Assembly: GCA_900554305.1 (NCBI GenBank)
Contig: USGV01000010.1
Location: 1 to 48,194, forward strand
DNA from: an uncultured Mycoplasmatota bacterium
Lineage (GTDB): Bacteria > Bacillota_I > Bacilli_A > RF39 > UBA660
Direction: 5' to 3'
DNA length: 48,194 nucleotides
Both the position numbers and the translations under genes were made by a program. Every line of letters begins with the position of its first letter. Position 1 is the stretch's first letter. The notes under the pieces are model-generated. The model saw only the letters and a list, made by a program, of their open reading frames with translations, ran no database searches and was not told the origin of the DNA. Shown here piece after piece: positions 1 through 7,408 of the stretch.

Positions 1-84
1 TAAATATTTAAAAAGAGAAAGGAAGTTGATATATGCATGATAAAAAAATAATTTTAAACATAAATTTAAATAGGTGGTTTAAAT

Positions 85-183
85 ATGAAAGGAGCCTATT
101 TGAATAAAATTTCATTTAAAGATCTTATTTTGAAGTACCTAATCGAAGAGATAATGAAAGAAGAAGGAGTAAACAATAATTAA
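85..183 (+). CDS. Small hypothetical protein upstream of the recombinase
   Basis: A 32-codon ORF starts at ATG 85, preceded at 8 nt by AGGTGG (72-77). The product MKGAYLNKISFKDLILKYLI... is amphipathic and has no recognised domain. A second even shorter ORF (33-107, 24 codons, with AAGGAAG upstream) overlaps its start, so the two could be translationally coupled. Small ORFs are common just upstream of large serine recombinases, but nothing here proves function. The rest of 184-261 is a short AT-rich leader with no hairpin that I can see. Confidence 0.35.
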   Translation: MKGAYLNKISFKDLILKYLIEEIMKEEGVNNN

Positions 184-261
184 TGATTTGCAATTATTCA
201 TTAATGATGTTATCATTCATTTGTCTAAATACCCAATTAAGTAAGAGGATTGGAGGAATGA

Positions 262-1923
262 ATGAATAATACTTACTTAAATGGATTAGATTTCAATGTT
301 GGAATCTATATAAGATTATCTCAAGAAGATAAGGACAAAAAATATGAATCTGATAGTGAAAGTGTAATAAATCAAAAAGAATTATTAAGGAATTATGTTA
401 AAAACAATAATTTTAATTTAGTTAAAGAATATGTTGATGATGGATTTTCTGGAACTGATTTTGAAAGACCAGGATTTAAAAGTTTATTAGAAGATATTAA
501 TAATAAAAAAATTAATTGTGTAATAGTAAAAGACTTATCAAGACTTGGCCGTGATCATGTTATGACTGGTTATTATATTGAAACATTTTTTCCAGAGAAC
601 AATATAAGATTTATTTCTATATTAGAATCTTTTGATAGTTTTAAAAATCAAGCTAGTAATGATTCGTCAACATTTATAATTGCTTGTAATGATTATTATA
701 GTAAACAAAATTCTATTAAGATTAGAAATGTTTTAAATGAAAAAAGAAAAAGTGGTAAATTTGTAGGAAGTCTTCCATGCTATGGATATATGAGAGATCC
801 TAAAGATAAAGGACACTTAATTCCTAACCCAGAAACTGCTCCGATTGTAAAAAATATATTTAAATGGAGAGCAGATGGTATTGGGCCTACCGAAATAGCA
901 AATAGACTTAATAAAGCGCATGTAGTTACACCTAGTGGTTATAAAAAGACTAATTATTCATCTAGATTAATTGATAGAGATAATTGGAACATTTCCACAG
1001 TAAAAAAGATTTTAATTAATAGAATTTATACAGGAGATTTAGTTCAGCACACTCAGACTAAAGTAAATTATAAATCAAAAAAGAAAATAACATTGGATGA
1101 AAAATTATGGATGGTAGTAGAAAATACTCATGAGCCATTAGTCGATAAAGACACTTTTGATTATGTTAATAATTTAAGAAAAAGAAATACAAGAAATTAT
1201 GAAATTAAAACTGGTAGAGAAAAAAGGTTACTAGAAGGTAAGTTGTTTTGTAAGGAATGTGGGAATAGACTTACCGTACTTTATAGAAAAAAACAAGATT
1301 ATTGGTCAGTTAATTGTAATAGATATTCAAGAGATCCAGTTAGAGGTAGATGTTATTCACATTTTTATCCATATAACTATTTGGAAGAACAAGTGTTAGA
1401 GCAAATCAACAAATCTGTTTCTAAATTAATGAAAGAATTGGATTTAAAGCAATTAAATGATGAGGTTGTTAAAAATGTCTATAAGGAAACTAATAACATA
1501 GACAATGTTATCAAGAATTTAGAAACAGAAAAAGAAAAAATAACTAAGAGAATTACAACTTTATATAATGATAGATGTGATGGAGTAATATCTACTGAAA
1601 CTTATAAAGAACTAGCTAAAGAATCAGAAACTAAATTAAAAGAAATTAACAATTTAATAGACAATGAAAACATAAAAAAATATAAAATAAAAAACAAGGT
1701 CAATATTTTACCAGACTACACTAAAAAGATAAAGAAACTATTAGATTTAAATAAACCTAAAAAAGAATTAATAGATACATTAATTGATAAAATAGTTATT
1801 GATAAAGATAGAAATATTACTATATGTTTTAAATATGATATTGTACCAGTAGTTTCATTTGTATATGAGAATAGAAATTTAATAAGAAATCCTTATGGAA
1901 GAATTGGTAAAAATAAAATATAG
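262..1923 (+). CDS. Large serine recombinase (TndX/TnpX-like)
   Basis: This 553-aa protein should catalyse integration and excision of the element by serine-mediated strand exchange. An N-terminal resolvase domain (about residues 12-165) opens with V-G-I-Y-I-R-L-S, which puts the nucleophile at Ser20, and contains D-L-S-R-L-G-R-D. A recombinase domain follows (about 175-320). Then comes a zinc ribbon (about 333-375) with Cys pairs F-C-K-E-C-G and a later C-N/R-C-Y-S-H stretch, and a lysine-rich coiled coil (about 390-480) typical of large serine integrases. ATG 262 is chosen because GGAGG sits at 252-256. An ATG at 258 is out of frame. The gene is followed 38 bp later by a cargo gene and then by the interrupted amidase. 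Confidence 0.92.
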   Translation: MNNTYLNGLDFNVGIYIRLSQEDKDKKYESDSESVINQKELLRNYVKNNNFNLVKEYVDDGFSGTDFERPGFKSLLEDINNKKINCVIVKDLSRLGRDHVMTGYYIETFFPENNIRFISILESFDSFKNQASNDSSTFIIACNDYYSKQNSIKIRNVLNEKRKSGKFVGSLPCYGYMRDPKDKGHLIPNPETAPIVKNIFKWRADGIGPTEIANRLNKAHVVTPSGYKKTNYSSRLIDRDNWNISTVKKILINRIYTGDLVQHTQTKVNYKSKKKITLDEKLWMVVENTHEPLVDKDTFDYVNNLRKRNTRNYEIKTGREKRLLEGKLFCKECGNRLTVLYRKKQDYWSVNCNRYSRDPVRGRCYSHFYPYNYLEEQVLEQINKSVSKLMKELDLKQLNDEVVKNVYKETNNIDNVIKNLETEKEKITKRITTLYNDRCDGVISTETYKELAKESETKLKEINNLIDNENIKKYKIKNKVNILPDYTKKIKKLLDLNKPKKELIDTLIDKIVIDKDRNITICFKYDIVPVVSFVYENRNLIRNPYGRIGKNKI

Positions 1924-1961
1924 TGATATAATAAATCTCAAATTATTTAGGAGGTTTATTT

Positions 1962-2738
1962 ATGCAAGAAATAATTAATTATCTATTTGAAAACTTTTTT
2001 AATATTTTGTTGGTTATTGGAGGTTTAGGTGCTTATATTGTTTACTTTCGCGAATGTGCAGCAAGAAAACGAGATGCAGCGGCTTTAATAGTTACACAAA
2101 TTGAAGAGTTGAAAGATAAACTGTTAATAATAAATAATATATCAACAGGTAATTCGGTTAATCAAAAAGCTTTTTATGAAACTATAGATATTATTACTGA
2201 TAATCAGTGGGAAAAATATAAACATATGTTTATCAATGAAATTGATTCTTATAGTTTTAAAACTATAAATAGTTTTTACGAATCTATTTTGAGTATTAAA
2301 GATCAACTTTTATTTGTTAAACAATTACAACATCAACAATATCATAATATTCAAGGTATGTTAGATACAAATTGTAATTCGTTCATTTTGGACGGTATGA
2401 ATATGTTGATTTCATCACCTTCATTAACTGATTTAAAGAAAATTATAAGTGATAAAGAGGCAGATAAAGATTCTGAAAGCAATCAAAATGGAAATTTTAG
2501 TGAATTAGTAGATTATTTGATTAAGGCTAATCCAAATTTTGATATTAATCAATTTTGGAAAATATATAATAGTAAAAAAGAATGGTTAAAAAGTATTGTG
2601 AATGAGTCTCCCTATATTCAATATGTTCCTACTCAAGTAGCAGAAACATTAAATAAGGAGATAACGAATATAAATTCAATTGAAATAATTGGTTGCGAAG
2701 GATTTAGAAATTTAAAAAAAATAGCAAAAATAAAATAG
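1962..2738 (+). CDS. Membrane-anchored hypothetical cargo protein
   Basis: This 258-aa protein has one N-terminal membrane segment (about residues 8-27: F-F-N-I-L-L-V-I-G-G-L-G-A-Y-I-V-Y), then a positive R-E-C-A-A-R-K-R stretch that would place the rest in the cytoplasm. The body is predicted helical with many Asn, Gln and Lys and no catalytic motif I recognise. Its start has a strong AGGAGG eight bases upstream. It is the only gene between the recombinase and the element end, so it is the cargo at this end. Single-TM helical proteins in such positions are sometimes phage-defence or superinfection factors, but that is only a guess from position. Confidence 0.6.
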   Translation: MQEIINYLFENFFNILLVIGGLGAYIVYFRECAARKRDAAALIVTQIEELKDKLLIINNISTGNSVNQKAFYETIDIITDNQWEKYKHMFINEIDSYSFKTINSFYESILSIKDQLLFVKQLQHQQYHNIQGMLDTNCNSFILDGMNMLISSPSLTDLKKIISDKEADKDSESNQNGNFSELVDYLIKANPNFDINQFWKIYNSKKEWLKSIVNESPYIQYVPTQVAETLNKEITNINSIEIIGCEGFRNLKKIAKIK

Positions 2739-2750
2739 ATTTTTACTTTT

Positions 2751-2766
2751 ATACCGCAAACGGTAT
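2751..2766. repeat. Small inverted repeat near the element end
   Basis: ATACCG-CAAA-CGGTAT is a perfect 6-bp inverted repeat about 45 bp from the amidase junction. It is not followed by a T-run, so it is not an ordinary terminator. It may be an arm or motif of the recombinase attachment site, or a weak transcript-end hairpin. Confidence 0.4.
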
Positions 2767-2807
2767 GATTGACATTAAAAGAGTATAATTACTAATGGAA
2801 ACTAAAC

Positions 2808-3752
2808 TCGCGAGGTGGCGAAGGCGCAGAAATAATTTACGCACTTCGTAATGATGATACTCTAGCTAGTATGGCTCTAGAAAACATTGGTGATGCAGGT
2901 CAAAAAATGAGAAAAATATATCAGCGAAGACTGCCAGAAAATCCAAGTAAAGATTACTACTATATCATTAGAGAAACGGATCCCATGCAATCATTGTTAG
3001 TAGAGTATGGATTTATTGATAATAGCGCAGACCAACAAAAACTAAAGAATAATCTAACAGATTATGTAGAAGGAGTAGTAAAAGCAATTGCAGACTATGG
3101 TGGTTATGAATATACACCGCCGGGAATGAGTGGAAGTAATAACACTTACACAGTAGTAAAAGGTGATACTCTTTCGGGTATTGCTAATAAATTTAATACT
3201 ACAATAAGCGAACTAAAAGAACTAAATCATTTAACTTCCGACCTTATTCAAATTGGTCAAGTGCTATTTATACCAACAACCACAACAACACCAGTATATA
3301 GCACATATACAGTAGTAAAAGGCGATACATTATACGGTATAGCCAGTAAATATGATATAAGTGTAGACGAATTAAAAAGCTTAAATAATTTAACCAGCAA
3401 TACACTCTATATAGGCCAACAATTAAAAGTTCCAGAAAAAGACATAGAAGAAAGTGAAGAATATGAAATTTATACAGTAGTAAAAGGCGATAGCTTATGG
3501 TTAATATCTCAAAAATATGATGTTCCGGTAGATGACTTAATAGAGCTGAATAATTTAGAAACCGTAAACTTACAAATAGGGGATAAGTTGAAAATTCCAA
3601 AAGCTACATCCAAAAAGACATATATAGTCCAAAAAGGCGACAGCTTATGGTCAATAGCAAAAGATTATAACATCAGTGTAGAAGAACTAAAACTAGCTAA
3701 TAATTTAACTTCTAATTTATTATCTATCGGGCAACAACTAATTATTCCATAA
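2808..3752 (+). pseudogene. 5'-truncated N-acetylmuramoyl-L-alanine amidase with four LysM repeats
   Basis: The reading frame begins at the element junction with the central part of an Amidase_3 domain (G-G-E-G-A-E-I-I-Y-A-L-R, then D-Y-Y-Y-I-I-R-E-T and L-V-E-Y-G-F-I-D-N). Four LysM modules follow, starting near 3147, 3303, 3471 and 3618, each with a Y-T/I-V-x-K-G-D-S/T-L core. The first half of the catalytic domain, including its first zinc ligands, is missing, so this copy cannot hydrolyse peptidoglycan while the element is present. ATG 2871 has no ribosome-binding site and lies inside the catalytic domain, so it is not a plausible start. Excision of the upstream recombinase element would be expected to restore the full gene, if its 5' part is intact to the left. 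Confidence 0.85.
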
Positions 3753-3753
3753 A

Positions 3754-3780
3754 AAAATTGCTTATATAAAAGCAATTTTT
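3754..3780. terminator. Bidirectional terminator between amidase remnant and ABC permease
   Basis: AAAATTGCTT-ATATA-AAGCAATTTT forms a hairpin with an A-run before and a T-run after it. It can end transcripts from both convergent genes. It overlaps the permease stop codon region at 3780. Confidence 0.8.
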
Positions 3781-4562
3781 TATTCTAAGTTAAGCTTTCT
3801 ATCAAAAGTTTTTACTGCAAGGAAATAATAAGCAACAATAAATAAAACAGAAATAACTAACGAAAGAGCAATGAATCCATTAATTAATCCAAAGTCAAGT
3901 ACATTACTTCCATCAACGTATTGTTGATAATTAGAATCCATTAACATAAATGGTAACAAAAGAATTGCAGAAATGATTTGAGTTGCATTATATATGACGA
4001 TTCCATAAATGATGGAATAAAGAACTTTGCTATTATGTTTTTGCCCTAAGGCTATAGATGCGTAAATCATAATTTGATTAAATACCACTCCAATAAAAAT
4101 AGATAGAAGTAAAAGAATTAAAAAGATAGTGTCAATATGTCCGATAGCTTCCACAAAAGTATGAACAAATTTTGAATCAAACCACAAACCATAAACTCCC
4201 ACAAATAATAATACAAAAATCATAATTCCAGATATAACTAAATAAATAGTAGAACTAATGGTTTTAGAAAGAATTAAACTATGTTTAGAAACTGGAATAG
4301 TGTGCATTAGATATCCTTCATCCTTTACTAAATTTTGATAAAATTTAAGAATGGTAAAAATAAAAGTTACGATAGGAACTGCAATTAGTATTATGACAAA
4401 TATTGCACTAATAAATCCACTTGGTACAGAAAAAACAGAAAATTTATCAGCTAATATATTAGCAATTCTAGTAAGCAGAGCTAATAAAAGTGAAATTCCA
4501 TATACTGGAAGTAATACTTTTGATAGAGATTTAAAATCATATTTTAATAGTTTCGTTAGCAT
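3780..4562 (-). CDS. ABC-2 type transporter permease
   Basis: A 260-aa hydrophobic protein with about six membrane segments, lacking a signal peptide, typical of ABC-2 permeases. The N-terminus M-L-T-K-L-L-K-Y-D-F-K is the usual cytoplasmic lead-in of YtrC/EcsB-like permeases. Its ATG overlaps the last 7 bases of the ATPase gene, so the two are translationally coupled. With the upstream ATPase and a GntR regulator it forms a three-gene YtrA-type operon. In Bacillota such operons usually respond to cell-wall-active compounds or export lipids and peptides. The substrate cannot be read from the sequence. Confidence 0.85.
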   Translation of the reverse strand: MLTKLLKYDFKSLSKVLLPVYGISLLLALLTRIANILADKFSVFSVPSGFISAIFVIILIAVPIVTFIFTILKFYQNLVKDEGYLMHTIPVSKHSLILSKTISSTIYLVISGIMIFVLLFVGVYGLWFDSKFVHTFVEAIGHIDTIFLILLLLSIFIGVVFNQIMIYASIALGQKHNSKVLYSIIYGIVIYNATQIISAILLLPFMLMDSNYQQYVDGSNVLDFGLINGFIALSLVISVLFIVAYYFLAVKTFDRKLNLE

Positions 4563-5251
4563 TTAAATTCCTCCCTAAACAACTTATCAATCGTTGTTTT
4601 TTTCTTTTTACGAATTGTATCTGCATCTTCGTTTAAAACAATCTTACCCTGATTAATAAAAATAACCTGATCTAAAATTTTTTCAATATCTGCAATTAAA
4701 TGAGTACAAATAATAATAGAAGATCCTTCATTAAAATTAGTAAGAATAGTATCTAAAATATAATCTCTACTAGCAGGATCAACACCACCGATAGGCTCAT
4801 CCAAAATATATAAGTCTGCTTTTCTACTCATAACCATAACCAGCTGTACTTTTTCTTTTGTACCTTTAGACATATTTTTTAACTTATCATTTTCATTAAT
4901 TTTTAATTTATTTAATAATTTTAAAGCCTTCTTCTCATCAAAATCTTGATAAAAATCTTTAAAGAACTGAATTAATTCAGATACTTTCATATTCATATTT
5001 AAATAGGTTCTCTCTGGTAGATAAGAAATTATCTTTTTACTTTCGATACCAGGTTCTTTTCCTTTAATCAAAATTTCCCCGCTAGAAGGTTGCAACAAAT
5101 CATTAATAATTTTAATGAGTGTTGTTTTTCCACTACCATTAGGACCTAGCAGTCCATATATTTTTCCTTTTTCAATCTTAAGATTAATGTCAATTAAGGC
5201 TTGTTTTGCACCATAATTTTTTGACAAATTTCTAAATTCAATTAATTCCAT
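4556..5251 (-). CDS. ABC transporter ATP-binding protein
   Basis: A 231-aa ATPase. The Walker A motif G-P-N-G-S-G-K-T-T is at residues 36-44. The signature region reads M-S-K-G-T-K-E-K-V, the variant seen in YtrB-like ATPases rather than canonical LSGGQ. Walker B and D-loop are L-Y-I-L-D-E-P-I-G-G-V-D-P, and the switch His is in I-I-C-T-H-L. It energises the permease encoded immediately downstream. Its start codon overlaps the stop codon of the GntR gene (TAATG), so all three genes are coupled and probably made in fixed ratio. Confidence 0.93.
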   Translation of the reverse strand: MELIEFRNLSKNYGAKQALIDINLKIEKGKIYGLLGPNGSGKTTLIKIINDLLQPSSGEILIKGKEPGIESKKIISYLPERTYLNMNMKVSELIQFFKDFYQDFDEKKALKLLNKLKINENDKLKNMSKGTKEKVQLVMVMSRKADLYILDEPIGGVDPASRDYILDTILTNFNEGSSIIICTHLIADIEKILDQVIFINQGKIVLNEDADTIRKKKKTTIDKLFREEFKC

Positions 5252-5613
5252 TATGTAGTTTTCCTTTCTTTTAACAGTTTCATAACTTCATCTTTATCCA
5301 ACCCTAGTATATTCATATCATTAATAAAGTTATCTATTTTTCGGGTTGCCAACTCTTTTTTTACTTGATGAATGATATTCTCATCTTCTGTAACAAATTT
5401 TCCAGACGTTCGTTTTGTATAGATTAATCCATCTTGTTCGAGTTCGGAAAGTGAGCGCTGAATAGTATTAGGGTTTACTCGAATCATAGATGACAATTCT
5501 CTAACAGAAGGGAGCTTCTCACCAGATTTAAAGTTTCCCAGGACTATTTCTAATTTGAGCATTTCCACTAGCTGCTTATAAATTGGTTTATCATCATCAA
5601 ATTCAAATTCCAT
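5251..5613 (-). CDS. GntR-family regulator (YtrA type)
   Basis: A short 120-aa GntR protein. A winged helix-turn-helix occupies about residues 8-76 (K-P-I-Y-K-Q-L-V, then L-P-S-V-R-E-L-S and V-N-P-N-T-I-Q-R). Only about 45 residues of helical tail follow, so there is no large ligand-binding domain. This short architecture defines the YtrA subfamily, which is usually autoregulatory and linked to an ABC transporter, as here. GGAGGAG lies just upstream of the ATG. A near-perfect palindrome between the RBS and the promoter is the likely binding site, so the operon should be self-repressed. Confidence 0.93.
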   Translation of the reverse strand: MEFEFDDDKPIYKQLVEMLKLEIVLGNFKSGEKLPSVRELSSMIRVNPNTIQRSLSELEQDGLIYTKRTSGKFVTEDENIIHQVKKELATRKIDNFINDMNILGLDKDEVMKLLKERKTT

Positions 5614-5626
5614 AAACTCCTCCTTT

Positions 5627-5674
5627 GTATTAATTGATTAATACAGTTATACAGCTGATTGATAAAAAAGTCAA
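5627..5674 (-). promoter_or_regulatory. Promoter and palindromic operator of the GntR-ABC operon
   Basis: On the minus strand the -35 TTGACT (5669-5674) and -10 TATAAC (5646-5651) are separated by 17 bp. Directly downstream, covering the expected start of transcription, lies GTATTAATTGATTAATAC (5627-5644), an inverted repeat of two 8-bp arms around 2 bp. Position and symmetry fit an operator for the GntR protein encoded next to it. Confidence 0.8.
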
Positions 5675-5677
5675 CAA

Positions 5678-5702
5678 AAAACTGCTATTTTCTAGCAGTT
5701 TT
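5678..5702 (-). terminator. Terminator after the 261-aa gene
   Basis: AAAACTGCTA-TTTTC-TAGCAGTTTT is a 10-bp perfect stem followed on the minus strand by more T residues. It overlaps the 3' end of the gene starting at 6470. Confidence 0.75.
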
Positions 5703-6470
5703 GATATAAGGATTCATATGGGTAATTTTAGACTTTAATAAAGTTAATTGTTTAATTTTATTACTAGAGTAACCATCCAATATTACATCGGTCTCAGAAA
5801 TTACTTTATAATCATCGTTTGACATAGCACGAGCCCCACGATTTTCTAAGAATAAATCTATAACAACAAGATCAAGCCAGCGGAATGCTTTTGCTTTAGC
5901 AAATTTAGGATGGTTAGAGTCATTGATAGAAAGCCGCTTTAATCTAGCCGTCTTGGCCAAAGACCAGTCATCTTTGCCTGTATCAACATAAGAATATGGA
6001 TCTTCAGAGTTAGCAAAAAACGCCATCGTCCAAGAACGAATTAGATTATCATATTCATTCCCTGGTTTTATTCTAGAAATAAAATTAGTCTCAATTTCTT
6101 CATCTCCAGTACTTAAGCTAGAAAAAGTAATATTTAAAAGAAGATACTTATTTTCTTCTACTGCATAAATCCTTTTTAAAAGATCGGTATTTGGGACGGA
6201 AATTCGCCCAATATAGTAAATTAAACTTTCTTTTAAATAAAATAATTCTTCATCGGATAGCTTATCAAGATCCGGAGTAACATCAAAATAGCAATCTTCT
6301 AAAATCTGTTCTAGTCTCTTAGCAATTATTATTTGATCTTCTATCGGTAAAGTGGATATTTTGCCACGAACAAGATCTGTAATTTCATTATTATTTGCTT
6401 GGTTTCCAAGCATAGCAATCGTTCGCTCATTACTCGTTAACATAGCTTCCACTAACTGATTGATATCCAT
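5685..6470 (-). CDS. Hypothetical cytoplasmic protein, 261 aa
   Basis: I do not recognise this family. The protein has no signal peptide or membrane segment. It is rich in charged residues and reads as mostly helical, with a conserved-looking N-terminus (M-D-I-N-Q-L-V-E-A-M-L-T-S-N-E-R-T) and a middle stretch W-T-M-A-F-F-A-N-S. A GGTGAG sequence precedes ATG 6470. It is monocistronic: a strong hairpin terminator overlaps its end, and the upstream neighbour on the same strand starts a separate unit. No catalytic motif is evident, so no function is proposed. Confidence 0.7.
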   Translation of the reverse strand: MDINQLVEAMLTSNERTIAMLGNQANNNEITDLVRGKISTLPIEDQIIIAKRLEQILEDCYFDVTPDLDKLSDEELFYLKESLIYYIGRISVPNTDLLKRIYAVEENKYLLLNITFSSLSTGDEEIETNFISRIKPGNEYDNLIRSWTMAFFANSEDPYSYVDTGKDDWSLAKTARLKRLSINDSNHPKFAKAKAFRWLDLVVIDLFLENRGARAMSNDDYKVISETDVILDGYSSNKIKQLTLLKSKITHMNPYIKTARK

Positions 6471-6506
6471 AAACTCACCACTTTCTAAAAAAAGTATATC
6501 ACAAAA

Positions 6507-6537
6507 TAAAAAATAGATAACAAGATTATCTATTTTT
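6507..6537 (-). terminator. Terminator after the CPHC membrane protein
   Basis: AAAAATAGATAA-CAAGA-TTATCTATTTTTA is an inverted repeat ending at the stop codon of the gene at 6536-7060, with a T-rich tail on the minus strand. Confidence 0.7.
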
Positions 6538-7060
6538 AATTAGCTTTTCTTCTAGCATACCAAATACCGAATCCTATACCTGCTACTACCAAAACTATAG
6601 CAATCACAACAGCAATGTCAGATGCGTAATTATCTTCTTTTTTTCCATTTACAGACTCAACATAAGTCATAACATCATAACGACTATCAGTATCTTTTTC
6701 ATATTCTGATTGAATTTTATCAATAATTTCATCGTCATAAGAAGATGTATATCCATCCCATGATTGATTACCAATGATAATGTAAGGTACACCCTGAGGT
6801 TCTTCTTTTCTAATATCTGCAACCTCATTCATTAAGTCAACATTATCAGTATCATACCAAGTTTCGTAAGAAACAATATCAAATTGGTCACCTAATTCAT
6901 CTTCTATACTATCAAAGAATTCTTCAGCTTCGGCACAATGTGGGCATCCATTTCCATAAAAGAAATAAACATTAACAGGATCTTTATCTTTGGCTAAAAC
7001 AGTACATGGTACTAATAAAATTCCAATTAGCATAACAAATAAAAATTTTAGTTTTTTCAT
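6536..7060 (-). CDS. Secreted, membrane-anchored thioredoxin-like protein
   Basis: A 174-aa protein with an N-terminal signal or anchor (L-K-F-L-F-V-M-L-I-G-I-L-L-V-P-C). A thioredoxin-fold domain follows with the redox pair C-P-H-C at about residues 39-42 (F-F-Y-G-N-G-C-P-H-C). A cis-Pro loop is seen in G-V-P-Y-I-I-I-G. A C-terminal membrane helix ends in Y-A-R-R-K. It is therefore tethered outside the membrane as a thiol-disulfide oxidoreductase, active on extracytoplasmic proteins. AGGAGG precedes the ATG. The two genes upstream on the same strand also encode redox-type iron-sulfur proteins, but a gap with a hairpin-like stretch (7130-7190) suggests separate transcripts. Confidence 0.8.
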   Translation of the reverse strand: MKKLKFLFVMLIGILLVPCTVLAKDKDPVNVYFFYGNGCPHCAEAEEFFDSIEDELGDQFDIVSYETWYDTDNVDLMNEVADIRKEEPQGVPYIIIGNQSWDGYTSSYDDEIIDKIQSEYEKDTDSRYDVMTYVESVNGKKEDNYASDIAVVIAIVLVVAGIGFGIWYARRKAN

Positions 7061-7165
7061 CTTACTTTACCTCCTCTATAACTATAGCATAATTTTATAA
7101 ATTACACTATGAAAAACAGTAATTACTAATAAAAAAAGAAGAAATTTCATCAGATTTTCACAAAT

Positions 7166-7390
7166 CTATTTATCTTCTTTTTCTGCTAGTTTTCTTAATT
7201 TTTCTTCAGCTTCTTCCATAGGAATATATAACTTACACTTACAAATACCATCGCTAATAAATTCATCACAAGGACACAAGGTAGTATCATCAACATTAAC
7301 TCTACATGGGCAATGCCCATTTTTCTTTTCTAAACCTTCTATAATCGCTGAAACATATTTTTTGTCTGGATTAATTCTATAATTTTTCAT
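7166..7390 (-). CDS. Ferredoxin-thioredoxin reductase catalytic-subunit-like protein
   Basis: This 74-aa protein carries the cysteine signature of the FTR beta chain: C-P-C, nine residues, C-P-C, eight residues, C-K-C (residues about 27-54). In plant and cyanobacterial FTR these cysteines hold a [4Fe-4S] cluster next to a redox-active disulfide. The protein is shorter than the plastid enzyme, and no variable alpha chain is seen nearby, as in many anaerobic bacteria and archaea. It likely passes electrons to a thioredoxin. TAGGAGG precedes the ATG. The PflX-like gene ends only about 20 bp upstream, so the two may be cotranscribed. Confidence 0.82.
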   Translation of the reverse strand: MKNYRINPDKKYVSAIIEGLEKKNGHCPCRVNVDDTTLCPCDEFISDGICKCKLYIPMEEAEEKLRKLAEKEDK

Positions 7391-7408
7391 AACATCCTCC
7401 TATCCATA

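Larger units (their letters stand above)
1..2810. mobile_element. Right part of a large-serine-recombinase element inserted in an amidase gene
   Basis: The segment holds two tiny ORFs, a TndX-like large serine recombinase and a membrane-anchored cargo protein. It ends abruptly where the reading frame of a cell-wall amidase begins (about 2805-2812). The amidase codes S-R-G-G-E-G-A-E-I-I-Y immediately after the junction, and the frame meets a stop at 2793, inside the element. The left end and the 5' part of the amidase lie outside the window, so total element size is unknown. The exact crossover base cannot be fixed from one end; TndX/TnpX-type enzymes usually cross over at a dinucleotide such as GA, which occurs here at 2812-2813. 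Confidence 0.75.

Noticed and set aside
2769..2789. TTGACA plus TATAAT as an outward promoter of the serine element
   Set aside because: The boxes are only 9 bp apart, too close for a sigma-A promoter.
2871..3752. A stand-alone LysM protein starting at ATG 2871
   Set aside because: The frame continues upstream to the element junction with Amidase_3 residues and there is no RBS, so it is the remnant of a longer gene.
3147..3752. LysM repeats as a possible CRISPR or tandem DNA repeat
   Set aside because: The similarity is at protein level with diverged nucleotides and no regular spacers. No CRISPR-like array was found anywhere in the window.
7130..7190. Hairpin at 7130-7190 as a firm terminator
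   Set aside because: AAAAAGAAGA and TCTTCTTTTT can pair, but the loop is about 30 nt and the stem is weak, so it is only a possibility.
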